From contig JBBRVW010000002.1 in assembly GCA_038246545.1 (NCBI GenBank), positions 1-64,000 on the forward strand: a stretch of DNA of 64,000 nucleotides, in the 5' to 3' direction. The notes beneath the pieces were generated by a model, which had not been told where the DNA came from, made no database searches, and saw nothing but the letters and a program-made list of their open reading frames with translations. Position 1 is the stretch's first letter. Every line of letters begins with the position of its first letter. This DNA comes from JBBRVW01 sp038246545. GTDB taxonomy: Bacteria; Actinomycetota; Actinomycetes; JACCUZ01. Shown piece by piece: positions 35,259 to 42,798 of the stretch. Position numbers and translations under genes: made by a program.

Positions 35259-35887
35259 TTGATCAGGTAGATGGTCGCGAAGAGGCCGATCCAGACGACG
35301 TCCACGAAGTGCCAGTAGTAGGACACGACGATCGCGCTGGTGGCGTGACCGTGCGTGAACCGCTTCGCCGTGAACGTGCGGCCGAGAACGAGCAGGAAGG
35401 CGATGAGGCCGCCGGTGACGTGCAGGCCGTGGAAACCGGTCGTGAGGTAGAAGACCGACCCGTAGGCGTTCGAGCTGAGGGTGAGGCCGTCCTCGTGCAC
35501 GAGGGAGGCGTACTCGTAGGCCTGGCCGCCGATGAAGAACGAACCCATGAAGAACGTGATGATGAACCACATCCGGAGCCGGATGACGTCGCCCTTCTCC
35601 GCGGCGAACACCCCGAGCTGGCAGGTGACCGACGACAGCACGAGGACCGTGGTGTTGATGGTCGAGAACGGGATGTTGAGCAGCTCGGGCTCGGTGTCCC
35701 AGAGCTCGGGGCTGACCGAGCGGATCGTGAAGTACATCGCGAACAGCGCCGCGAAGAACATCAGCTCCGACGAGAGCCACACGATGGTGCCCACCGACGT
35801 CGTGTCCGGCCGGGATGCCGGGACGTGACTCGGACGGCCTGGACCTGTCGACGTTCCGGGAGCCGCTGCAGTCGCCACGATCGGCAT
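35255..35887 (-). CDS. ctaE: Cytochrome c oxidase subunit III
   Basis: A 210-residue five-helix subunit [106 protein letters not shown] (split here only for length). The conserved YYWHFVD end is present. ATG at 35887 was chosen because the family N-terminus begins MPIVATA; an upstream ATG at 35914 would add nine residues. First gene of the ctaE-qcrCAB operon, whose genes all overlap or abut. Confidence 0.94.
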   Translation of the reverse strand: MPIVATAAAPGTSTGPGRPSHVPASRPDTTSVGTIVWLSSELMFFAALFAMYFTIRSVSPELWDTEPELLNIPFSTINTTVLVLSSVTCQLGVFAAEKGDVIRLRMWFIITFFMGSFFIGGQAYEYASLVHEDGLTLSSNAYGSVFYLTTGFHGLHVTGGLIAFLLVLGRTFTAKRFTHGHATSAIVVSYYWHFVDVVWIGLFATIYLIK

Positions 35888-35954
35888 TATTGCGGTCCCC
35901 GGCCCTCTCGGCACCCCCGACCCCCCGACAAAGCCGCAGCCGTCCGTCCCGCCG

Positions 35955-35960
35955 TACGCT
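35955..35960 (+). promoter_or_regulatory. -10 box of a leaderless ctaG-like transcript
   Basis: TACGCT, six bases, then GTG at 35967; no Shine-Dalgarno. Confidence 0.5.
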
Positions 35961-35966
35961 CAGGCT

Positions 35967-36929
35967 GTGGTCGTCCTCGGTCTGCCCGCGCACGGCGGCG
36001 CCGGCGGGAAGCTGCCGCCCCTGACACCGGGACGCCTCCTGACCGCCTGGGAGTGGCCCTGGCTGCCCGTCCTGGGCGTGGTCCTGGTGGCCGGGACCTA
36101 CCTCTACGGCGTGTCACGGCTGCGCCGCCGCGGCGACCGGTGGCCGGTCACCCGGACCGTGTTCTTCGTCGGTCTCGGGCTGGGCTCGTTCCTGCTCATG
36201 ACCACCTCGGCCCTGGCCGTGTACGACACCACGTTGTTCTGGGTGCACATGGTCCAGCACATGGTGCTGGCGATGCTGACGCCGGTCTTCCTGGCGCTCG
36301 GGGCGCCGGTGTCCCTGGCGCTGAGGACGCTGCCGCGGCCCGGCCGGCGGGTGGTGCTGTCCGTGCTGCACAGCCGGGTCGCCAAGGTCCTCACCTTCCC
36401 GGTCGTCGCCGGCGCGCTGTTCGTGGCGAACCCTTTCGCGCTGTATCTCACCGGGCTGTACGAGGAGACCCTGCGGCACCCGTGGCTGCACGACCTCAAC
36501 CACCTGCACTTCGTGGTGCTCGGCTGCCTGTGGTTCTGGCCGATCCTGGGCCTGGACCCGATGCCCAACTGGGTGCCGTACCCCATGCGGCTGCTCGCCG
36601 TGTTCGCCACGATGCCGTTCCACGCCTTCCTCGGCGTCGCGATCCTCAGCCAGACCACTCTCATCGCGGGCGACTGGTACACGGCGGTGGACCGGCACTG
36701 GGGCCTGACCCCGCTCGCCGACCAGCACTGGGGCGGCGGCCTGCTCTGGGCCAGCGGCGACCTGGTGGCACTGCTGGTGCTGGCGGTGCTGTTCGTGCAG
36801 TGGTCCCAGGCCTCGGAGCGGGAGGGCCGGCGGGAGGACCGGCGGCTGGACCGCCTGGACGAGGAGGCGGCGCGGGCCGCCCGGGCCGAGGTGGCACCGA
36901 CGGCCGGCCGGCCGCCGGCAGGTCGGTAG
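35967..36929 (+). CDS. Cytochrome c oxidase assembly protein, CtaG_Bacillus/caa3 type
   Basis: A 320-residue membrane protein with about seven helices. Histidine-rich segments FWVHMVQHMVLAMLTP, HPWLHDLNHLHFV and PFHAFLGVAIL are the metal-site signature of the caa3-type CtaG family, which helps insert copper in heme-copper oxidases. The C-terminal tail is charged (about 275-320). It is divergent from the ctaE-qcr operon, in line with a role in oxidase assembly. Confidence 0.88.
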   Translation: MVVLGLPAHGGAGGKLPPLTPGRLLTAWEWPWLPVLGVVLVAGTYLYGVSRLRRRGDRWPVTRTVFFVGLGLGSFLLMTTSALAVYDTTLFWVHMVQHMVLAMLTPVFLALGAPVSLALRTLPRPGRRVVLSVLHSRVAKVLTFPVVAGALFVANPFALYLTGLYEETLRHPWLHDLNHLHFVVLGCLWFWPILGLDPMPNWVPYPMRLLAVFATMPFHAFLGVAILSQTTLIAGDWYTAVDRHWGLTPLADQHWGGGLLWASGDLVALLVLAVLFVQWSQASEREGRREDRRLDRLDEEAARAARAEVAPTAGRPPAGR

Positions 36930-36932
36930 CAT
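36927..36932 (+). promoter_or_regulatory. -10 box of a leaderless receiver-protein transcript
   Basis: TAGCAT overlaps the stop codon of the preceding gene and is followed after six bases by the GTG at 36939. Confidence 0.5.
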
Positions 36933-36938
36933 CAGCGC

Positions 36939-37430
36939 GTGACCGAGGCGCCCCGCATCCAGTCGATCTCGACCACCGAGCCCCGCGCGCTGCCCTCCGC
37001 GGGCGCCGACGTGCCGCGCCCGGCGCCGGACGCGACCATGAAGGTCCTGCTCTACAGCGACGATGTCGACACCCGCGAGCGCGTGAAGTTGGCGATCGGC
37101 CGGCGGCCGGCCGCCGACGTCCCGAAGGTCGAGTGGCTGGAGTGCGCGACCGGCCCCGCAGTCATCGCGGCCCTGGACACCGGTGAGATCGGCGTCGCGA
37201 TCCTCGACGGTGAGGCAACGCCCACCGGCGGGATGGGCATCGCCCGCCAGGCCAAGGACGAGATCTTCCAGTGCCCGCCGATCGTGGTGCTCACCGGACG
37301 CGTCCAGGACGGCTGGCTGGCGAACTGGTCGCGCGCGGAGGCGGCGGTGCCGCACCCGCTCGACCCGATCGTCCTGGGGCGCACCGTCGCCGACCTGATG
37401 CGGCGCCGCGGCGCCGAGCTGCGCTCCTAG
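36939..37430 (+). CDS. Atypical stand-alone receiver-domain protein
   Basis: A 163-residue protein: a disordered ~33-residue head, then a CheY-like fold beginning [16 protein letters not shown]. The phospho-acceptor position is kept ([10 protein letters not shown]) and the switch threonine is present (VVLTGR), but the conserved lysine of KP is replaced (AVPHPLDP). No output domain is attached. Homologues lie between ctaG and trpD in several actinobacteria; the partner kinase is unknown. Confidence 0.72.
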   Translation: MTEAPRIQSISTTEPRALPSAGADVPRPAPDATMKVLLYSDDVDTRERVKLAIGRRPAADVPKVEWLECATGPAVIAALDTGEIGVAILDGEATPTGGMGIARQAKDEIFQCPPIVVLTGRVQDGWLANWSRAEAAVPHPLDPIVLGRTVADLMRRRGAELRS

Positions 37431-37437
37431 GCACCGG

Positions 37438-38496
37438 GTGAGCGACCAGCGGTCGGCCAGGACCTGGCCGGGGCTGCTCTCGACGCTGCTCGCGGGCAGC
37501 GACGTGACGGCGGAGGACACGGCCTGGGCCATGCAGCAGGTCATGCTCGGGGAGGCGACCCCGGTGCAGGTCGCGGGCTTCGCGGTGGCGCTGCGCGCCA
37601 AGGGGGAGTCGCCCGACGAGATCACCGGCCTGGTCCGGGCGATGCTGGCGCTGGCGTCGCGGTTCACCGTCGAGGGCCCCGCCGTCGACACCTGCGGCAC
37701 CGGCGGCGACCGGGCCAACACCGTCAACATCTCGACGATGTCGGCGATGGTGGTGGCCGGCACCGGAGCCCGGGTGGTCAAGCACGGGAACCGGTCGGCG
37801 TCCTCGGCGTGCGGGTCCGCCGACCTGCTCGAGGAGCTCGGGGTCGTCGTCGACCTCGAGCCGGCGCAGGCCGCCGACTGCCTGGACGCCACCGGGGTGA
37901 CCTTCTGTTTCGCGCCGCGCTTCCACCCGGCGCTCCGGCACGCCGCCGTCCCGCGCCGGGAGCTCGGCATCCCCACGTTCTTCAATATCCTCGGGCCGCT
38001 GGCCAACCCGGCCCAGCCGTCGGCCCAGGCGGTCGGCTGCGCCGACGGGCGGCTGGCCGGCGTCATCGCGCAGGTGCTTGCCGACCGCGGCGCGTCGGCG
38101 CTCGTCTTCCGCGGTGACGACGGCCTCGACGAGCTCACGCCGACGACCACCTCACAGGTGTGGGTGGTGCGCGATGGAGCGGTGACCCACGAGCAGGTGG
38201 CCCCCGAGGACGTCGGGCTGACCCGGGCCGGGGTCGACTCGCTGCGCGGCGGCGACGCGCCGCACAACGCCGAGGTGGCCCGGAGGTTCCTCGCCGGCGA
38301 GACCGGCCCGGTGCGCGACGCGGTGCTGCTCAACGCGGCGGCGGCCCTGGTGGCCCTGGAGCCGGCTCCCGACGGGTCGCTCACCGACGCGCTGCGGGCC
38401 GGGCTCGCCCGGGCGGCCGAGTCCGTCGACAGCGGTGCGGCCGCCCGCTCGCTGGCCGGCTGGGTCGGGACCAGCCGGTCCCTCGCGGCCGGCTGA
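37438..38496 (+). CDS. trpD: Anthranilate phosphoribosyltransferase
   Basis: A 352-residue enzyme for step 2 of tryptophan synthesis. The PRPP loop [17 protein letters not shown] (about residue 82), [30 protein letters not shown] and [12 protein letters not shown] are the family motifs, with KHGNR and DE positions (DDGLDELTP) conserved. The rest of the trp pathway is not in the window. GTG at 37438 follows the receiver gene stop after seven bases, so co-transcription is likely. Confidence 0.95.
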   Translation: MSDQRSARTWPGLLSTLLAGSDVTAEDTAWAMQQVMLGEATPVQVAGFAVALRAKGESPDEITGLVRAMLALASRFTVEGPAVDTCGTGGDRANTVNISTMSAMVVAGTGARVVKHGNRSASSACGSADLLEELGVVVDLEPAQAADCLDATGVTFCFAPRFHPALRHAAVPRRELGIPTFFNILGPLANPAQPSAQAVGCADGRLAGVIAQVLADRGASALVFRGDDGLDELTPTTTSQVWVVRDGAVTHEQVAPEDVGLTRAGVDSLRGGDAPHNAEVARRFLAGETGPVRDAVLLNAAAALVALEPAPDGSLTDALRAGLARAAESVDSGAAARSLAGWVGTSRSLAAG

Positions 38497-38503
38497 CCGG
38501 GCG

Positions 38504-38509
38504 TACGGT
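38504..38509 (+). promoter_or_regulatory. -10 box of a leaderless PAP2 transcript
   Basis: TACGGT, six bases, then GTG at 38516, with no Shine-Dalgarno. Confidence 0.5.
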
Positions 38510-38515
38510 CACCGG

Positions 38516-39484
38516 GTGCGCAACCCGATCGCCGGAGTCCGTCGGGACCGGACGGCCGCCGTGCTGCTGGCCGCGGGGATGGTGGTCGGCTGCGTCGCGG
38601 GTGTCGCGCTGGCCTACCGGGTCGCGGTCCGGACGGTCTCCGGCCGGGTGCTCGACGGGCACGCGCTGCGAGGAGCGGTCGCCAGCCGGTCGGCGGTCAC
38701 GGACTACGTCCAGGGTGTGCTCGACGTCGTGTCGGTCGCCTCGCTCTTCGGGGCGGCCGCGTTGATCGCGGTGATCGCCCTGGTGCGGTTGCGCCGGGCA
38801 GTGGGGCTGGCCGCCCTGGTGGTGCTGGTCGGAGCGAACGTCACCAGCCAGCTGCTCAAGAACGTGCTGCTGCACCGACCCGACCTGGGGCTCACCGAGC
38901 GCACGCCCGCGACCCTCAACAGCCTTCCCAGCGGGCACAGCACGGTGGCCTTCTCGGTGGTCGCCGCGCGTCTGGTGGTGCTGCCCGGGCGGCTGCGCCC
39001 GGTCCTGGCCGTCGCCGGTGCGGCCTACGCCACCGTGACGGCCGCAGCCACGATGTCGGCCGGCTGGCACCGCCCCAGCGACTCGGTCGCGGCCTTCCTC
39101 GTCGTCGGGGCATGGGTCGCCGCGGTGGCCCTGGCCGTCCTGCTCGTCGAGGACCGGTCCACGGTGGCCGACCGCCGCACCGAGGCGGAGCGGCGGACCG
39201 CGAGACGGCTGCTGGTCGCGGGAGGTCTGCTGCTGGCGGCGGGGGCCGTGCTGGCCACGGTCGCCGAGCTCGTCGGCCTCCGGCCGGGTGGCACGTTCGT
39301 CGACGGGACCGCCTACCTGGCCGGTCTGCTGGTCCTGGCCGGCACGGCGGCCCTGGTTGTCGCCGGGGTCCTGGTGCTGGCGCCGGGCCTGACGTTCACC
39401 CCCGCTGACCCTGCGCCACCCCCTGACCCCGCGGCGCACCCGGACCCCTCGGAACCGGACGACTCCGCCGAGCACGTCACCTGA
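38516..39484 (+). CDS. PAP2-family membrane phosphatase
   Basis: A 322-residue integral membrane protein. The lipid phosphatase motifs are in order: LKNVLLHRPDL (KX6RP-like), SLPSGHST, and SAGWHRPSDSVAA (catalytic histidine). Two to four further hydrophobic segments follow, then a Pro/Asp-rich cytoplasmic tail (about 290-322). It could dephosphorylate undecaprenyl or phosphatidyl substrates; this cannot be decided. GTG at 38516 fits the leaderless promoter. A 35-base gap separates it from the convergent AsnC-domain gene. Confidence 0.87.
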   Translation: MRNPIAGVRRDRTAAVLLAAGMVVGCVAGVALAYRVAVRTVSGRVLDGHALRGAVASRSAVTDYVQGVLDVVSVASLFGAAALIAVIALVRLRRAVGLAALVVLVGANVTSQLLKNVLLHRPDLGLTERTPATLNSLPSGHSTVAFSVVAARLVVLPGRLRPVLAVAGAAYATVTAAATMSAGWHRPSDSVAAFLVVGAWVAAVALAVLLVEDRSTVADRRTEAERRTARRLLVAGGLLLAAGAVLATVAELVGLRPGGTFVDGTAYLAGLLVLAGTAALVVAGVLVLAPGLTFTPADPAPPPDPAAHPDPSEPDDSAEHVT

Positions 39485-39519
39485 ATGCTGGGTCGGTCAG
39501 CCGGTAGGTCGCTCGGCCG

Positions 39520-39807
39520 TCAGTCCGAACCCTCGGCGCCGAGCGAGAACGCCGCGTCGAGGTCGTGCTGGCTGTAGGTGCGGAAGGCGATGTGGGTCTC
39601 GGTGGCGCGCACGCCGTCGACCTTGCTCAGCCTGTCGGCGATGACGTCGGCCAGTGCGTCGTGCTCGCGGACCCGCACCATCGCGATGAGGTCGGCGCCG
39701 CCGGTGACCGAGTAGACCTCGCTCACGCCCTCGAGCGCCGCGATGGCCTCGGCCACCTCGGGGATGCGGTCGGACTCCACGTGCACGAGCACGATCGCGG
39801 TGATCAC
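39520..39807 (-). CDS. Stand-alone AsnC/Lrp ligand-binding (RAM) domain protein
   Basis: A 95-residue protein that is only the regulatory half of an Lrp/AsnC regulator: VITAIVLVHVESDRIPEVAEAIAALEGVSEVYSVTG-type strand-helix-strand pattern (shown in part), DLIAMVRVREHDALADVI and TETHIAFRTYSQ. There is no DNA-binding helix-turn-helix. Such proteins bind amino acids or modulate full-length Lrp. GTG at 39807 has AGGAGG seven bases upstream, which fixes the start. Confidence 0.88.
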   Translation of the reverse strand: MITAIVLVHVESDRIPEVAEAIAALEGVSEVYSVTGGADLIAMVRVREHDALADVIADRLSKVDGVRATETHIAFRTYSQHDLDAAFSLGAEGSD

Positions 39808-39911
39808 CGGATGCCTCCTGAGGTCCTGTCGCGCGGGTGCGCCGAGCCTAGCGACCAGCGCCCGGCCAGGCAGCCGCCGGTGGCCGGACCGTGCCACCGA
39901 CCTGAAAGGTA

Positions 39912-39975
39912 GTCAACACAGTTGACCAACCGGGTCCGAGCCGTCATGCTCGGCGGAGAGGTCAACGTGGTTGAC
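39912..39975 (+). promoter_or_regulatory. Promoter with two MarR-type operators for the cupin-marR operon
   Basis: Two copies of the palindrome GTCAAC-N3-GTTGAC lie at 39912-39926 and 39961-39975, 49 bp centre to centre. The first contains the -35 TTGACC (39922-39927), followed after 17 bases by CATGCT (39945-39950) as -10. The second covers the likely start of transcription. This is a typical autorepression layout for the MarR protein encoded second in the operon. Confidence 0.8.
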
Positions 39976-39996
39976 CGATGCGTCGAGGAGGCGCCC

Positions 39997-40371
39997 ATGC
40001 CCGTCATCACCGCACCCGAGGTCGCGACCCACCAGGTGGGGGACACCCGGTTCACCGCCCTTGCCACTCCGAGCCGCGGCAGCCGGCGCACGAGCGTCTG
40101 GCAGGTCGAGCTCCCGGCGGGTGAGCCGGCGACGCCGCATCGCCTGACCGACGAGGAGATCTTCGTCGTGCTGGCCGGTACGGCACAGGTCGAGATCGAC
40201 GGCGAGCCCTCGACGGCCATGTCGGGCGACGCGATCGTGGTGCCGCCGGGGGTGCCGTTCTCGCTGGCGAATGGCGGCGCGGACACCCTGCGACTGTTGT
40301 GCTGCCTGCCGGTCGGCGGCCAGGCGCAGCTGCCCGGCGGCGAGCCGTTCACACCGCCCTGGGCGCTGTGA
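39997..40371 (+). CDS. Cupin-domain protein
   Basis: A 124-residue single-domain cupin. HRLTDEEIFVVLAGTAQVEIDG is cupin motif 1 (one His, Glu present), and GDAIVVPPGVPFSLANGG is motif 2, where a metal-binding His is replaced (PPGVPF), so metal binding may be altered. ATG at 39997 has GAGGAGG about five bases upstream. It overlaps the marR start by GTGA and is regulated by the two upstream palindromes. Such pairs often sense or detoxify small phenolics, but that is inference. Confidence 0.85.
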   Translation: MPVITAPEVATHQVGDTRFTALATPSRGSRRTSVWQVELPAGEPATPHRLTDEEIFVVLAGTAQVEIDGEPSTAMSGDAIVVPPGVPFSLANGGADTLRLLCCLPVGGQAQLPGGEPFTPPWAL

Positions 40372-40871
40372 GCCGACCGCGAACGGTCCCGGACGCGGGC
40401 TCGTCGGACGCGGGAGCGCACCAGGCCATGCCGCTGGCCCGGCTGATGGCGATGGCGTACCGGCTGCTGATCAGCGGGCTGCACGAGCGGCTGGCGGCTC
40501 GGGGGTGGCCCGACGTGCGGCCGCAGTACGGCTACGTGCTGCTGGCCTGCCGCGACCGTCCGACCACCTCCGGCGAGGTCGCCGCGCTGCTCGGGGTGAG
40601 CAAGCAGGCGGCGTCCAGGCTGACCGACAGCATGGTCGAGGCCGGGCTGCTGCGCCGGCAGCAGTCCGACCAGGACGCCCGGGCCAAGCCCTTGGTGCTC
40701 TCCGCCCGCGGGCGCCGGCTGCTGGCCGTCGTGGCGGAGGTCTACGCCGAGCTGGAGCAGCAGTGGGCCGAGGTCCTGGGCCGGTCGCGGGTGGAGGCGG
40801 TGCGCCGGGACCTGCGTGAGGTGCTGGTGGCGGCGTACGACGGTCAGCTGCCCCCGGTCCGGCCGGTCTGA
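40368..40871 (+). CDS. MarR-family transcriptional regulator
   Basis: A 167-residue winged-helix regulator. The N-terminal helix region includes MAYRLLISGLHERLAARGW, the helix-turn-helix is TSGEVAALLGVSKQAASRLTDSMVEAGLL and the wing is RRQQSDQDARAKPLVLSARGRRLL. The GTG start overlaps the cupin stop. The two palindromic operators in front of the operon are probably its own targets, and a ligand connected to the cupin may release it. Confidence 0.9.
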   Translation: MSRPRTVPDAGSSDAGAHQAMPLARLMAMAYRLLISGLHERLAARGWPDVRPQYGYVLLACRDRPTTSGEVAALLGVSKQAASRLTDSMVEAGLLRRQQSDQDARAKPLVLSARGRRLLAVVAEVYAELEQQWAEVLGRSRVEAVRRDLREVLVAAYDGQLPPVRPV

Positions 40872-40890
40872 TCGCCCGGGCCGCAGCGGC

Positions 40891-42714
40891 TCAGCCGGCG
40901 ATCCGAGTGACAGGCGCGGCCAGTGCGCCCGGCTGGTGCACCGGGCGGATGTCGCGACGGCCACCGAACGGGTCGAGCGCGTCACGGCCCGTCCCGGCGG
41001 CGTCGGCCCAGAGCTGCACGCCGCCGGCGCCGAACGCCGGACAGGCCCAGGTGCCGGTCAGGGCCACCAGCCGCACGCCGGGCTGCTCGAGCCAGCGCAG
41101 GACGCACTCGGTCTCCTCGGCGCTCGCGGCCGGGGTCGGCCCGGTGCCGGGTGTGACGACCTCGGCGGTGACGATCAGCGAGGCGGCGACCGCACGCGGG
41201 TCCTCGGTGCGGCCGGCGACCGCGGTGCCGGCCAGCCGGCCGTGGCGCACCACCACGATCTCCCAGCTGCCGTCGGGGCGCTGGGCGGCGCCCGCCACCT
41301 CGGCGCAGCCGGTGAGGGCGGACACCCGCTGCAGCCGGGACGCGGCACGGACGAACGCGGCGAGCCGGTCGCGGTGCACGCCGGCCTCCTCGTAGCGCTC
41401 CACCTCGGCCAGCCGCGACACCTTGCGACCCAGGGCCGCGACGACGGGGCGGACGTCGCCGAGCATCGCGGCGCGGACGGCGTCGGCGTGCGCGGCGTAG
41501 TCGTCGACCGACTCGCGACCGTCGCACGGCGCCCCGCAGCGACCCATCTCGGCGAGGGCGCAGGCCGTGGTCGGCCGGCTGGGGGAGAGCCGGCCGCTGC
41601 ACTGCCGCAGCCGGAAGGCCTCGTGCAGGGCTGCGGTGGCGAGCTCGACCTGGCGGGTGCCGGAGAACGGTCCGAGGTAGGTGCTGCCGTCGGCACGCAC
41701 CTCGCGCACCCGCGACAGGCGGGGGAACGCCTCCGCCGTGAGCTTGAGCCAGTGGGCCCGCTCGGGGAAGCGGGAGCGCCTGTTGTACCGCGGCTTGTGC
41801 GCGGCGATCATCCGCAGCTCGCGGACCTCGGCCTCGAGGGGCGTGGCGCAGACGATCGGCACCACCGAGGTCGCCAGCCCGACCATCTCGGCCATCCGGC
41901 CTCGGGTCTCGCCGGCCGTGAAGTAGCTGCGCACCCGCGACCGGAGGTCCTTGCTCTTTCCGACGTAGAGCACCTCGCCGCGCTCGTCGACGAACTGGTA
42001 GACGCCGGGCAGGTGCGGCAGCGGCTCGGCGAGGTGCCGCTTGGCCCGCTGCTGAGGCGACACCCGGGAGGAGAAGGTGGACAGCTCGTCGAGCGAGCGC
42101 ACCCCGAGGTTGCCGAGCCGCTCGAGCATGCCGTGCAGCACGTCGACGGTGGCCCGGGCGTCGGACAGGGCGCGGTGGTCGGGCGTGGTGCCGGCGCGGA
42201 ACAGCCGGGCCAGGCTGGACAGCTTGCAGTTGGGTGCCTCGTCGCGGGTGACGACCTGCCGCGCCAGGCGGGCGGTGTCGAGCACCCGGTTGCCGGGCCA
42301 CTCCTGACCGGTCGCGGCGCACGCGGCCTTGAGGAAGCCGACGTCGAACGGCGCGTTGTGCGCGACGAGCACGGAGTCGGGGCCGGCGAACTCGAGGAAG
42401 GCCGGCACGACGACCGGCAGCCGCGGCGCCGTCGAGACCATGCCGTCGCTGATGCCGGTGAGCACCGAGATGAACGGCGGGATCAGCACGCCAGGATTGA
42501 CGAGCGTCTGGAACTCGCCGAGCAGCTGCCCGCCGCGGACCTTGACCGCGCCGATCTCGGTGATCTCGCAGCTGTGCGGCGACCCGCCGGTGGTCTCGAG
42601 GTCGACCACCACGAAGGTCACCTCGTGCAGCGGCGTCCCGAGCTCGTCGAACGTCGCCTGGCTGAACTGCGGCGCGCCCTGCCACGACCGGGTGGCGAGC
42701 GGCGGCGAGGACAT
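40891..42714 (-). CDS. DEDD exonuclease-GIY-YIG nuclease fusion (DnaQ-UvrC/Cho-like)
   Basis: A 607-residue fusion. Residues about 25-200 form a DnaQ-type 3'-5' exonuclease (FVVVDLETTG, VLVAHNAPFDVGFL, HRALSDARATVDVL). Residues about 235-320 are a GIY-YIG domain (LPGVYQFVDERGEVLYVGKSKDLRSRVRSYF, quoted here as two halves: LPGVYQFVDERG and VLYVGKSKDLRSRV). UvrC-like sequence with CALAEMGRCGAPCDG continues to about 480, without the UvrC C-terminal RNase H domain. It may nick or trim damaged DNA independently of UvrB. ATG at 42714 is chosen from a leaderless promoter and because the N-terminus fits. Confidence 0.85.
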   Translation of the reverse strand: MSSPPLATRSWQGAPQFSQATFDELGTPLHEVTFVVVDLETTGGSPHSCEITEIGAVKVRGGQLLGEFQTLVNPGVLIPPFISVLTGISDGMVSTAPRLPVVVPAFLEFAGPDSVLVAHNAPFDVGFLKAACAATGQEWPGNRVLDTARLARQVVTRDEAPNCKLSSLARLFRAGTTPDHRALSDARATVDVLHGMLERLGNLGVRSLDELSTFSSRVSPQQRAKRHLAEPLPHLPGVYQFVDERGEVLYVGKSKDLRSRVRSYFTAGETRGRMAEMVGLATSVVPIVCATPLEAEVRELRMIAAHKPRYNRRSRFPERAHWLKLTAEAFPRLSRVREVRADGSTYLGPFSGTRQVELATAALHEAFRLRQCSGRLSPSRPTTACALAEMGRCGAPCDGRESVDDYAAHADAVRAAMLGDVRPVVAALGRKVSRLAEVERYEEAGVHRDRLAAFVRAASRLQRVSALTGCAEVAGAAQRPDGSWEIVVVRHGRLAGTAVAGRTEDPRAVAASLIVTAEVVTPGTGPTPAASAEETECVLRWLEQPGVRLVALTGTWACPAFGAGGVQLWADAAGTGRDALDPFGGRRDIRPVHQPGALAAPVTRIAG

Positions 42715-42721
42715 GCACCTG

Positions 42722-42727
42722 ACGGTA
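42722..42727 (-). promoter_or_regulatory. -10 box of a leaderless exonuclease-GIY-YIG transcript
   Basis: On the minus strand TACCGT is followed after seven bases by the ATG at 42714. Confidence 0.5.
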
Positions 42728-42798
42728 GGCAGGACTAGGGACACAACCCCGGAGGCGCACCGCGAGCCACAAGTCGGCCGTGGGTCGGCCGGCGCCGG

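Noticed and set aside
39485..39519. Terminator between the PAP2 and AsnC-domain genes
   Set aside because: The 35-base gap has no convincing inverted repeat.
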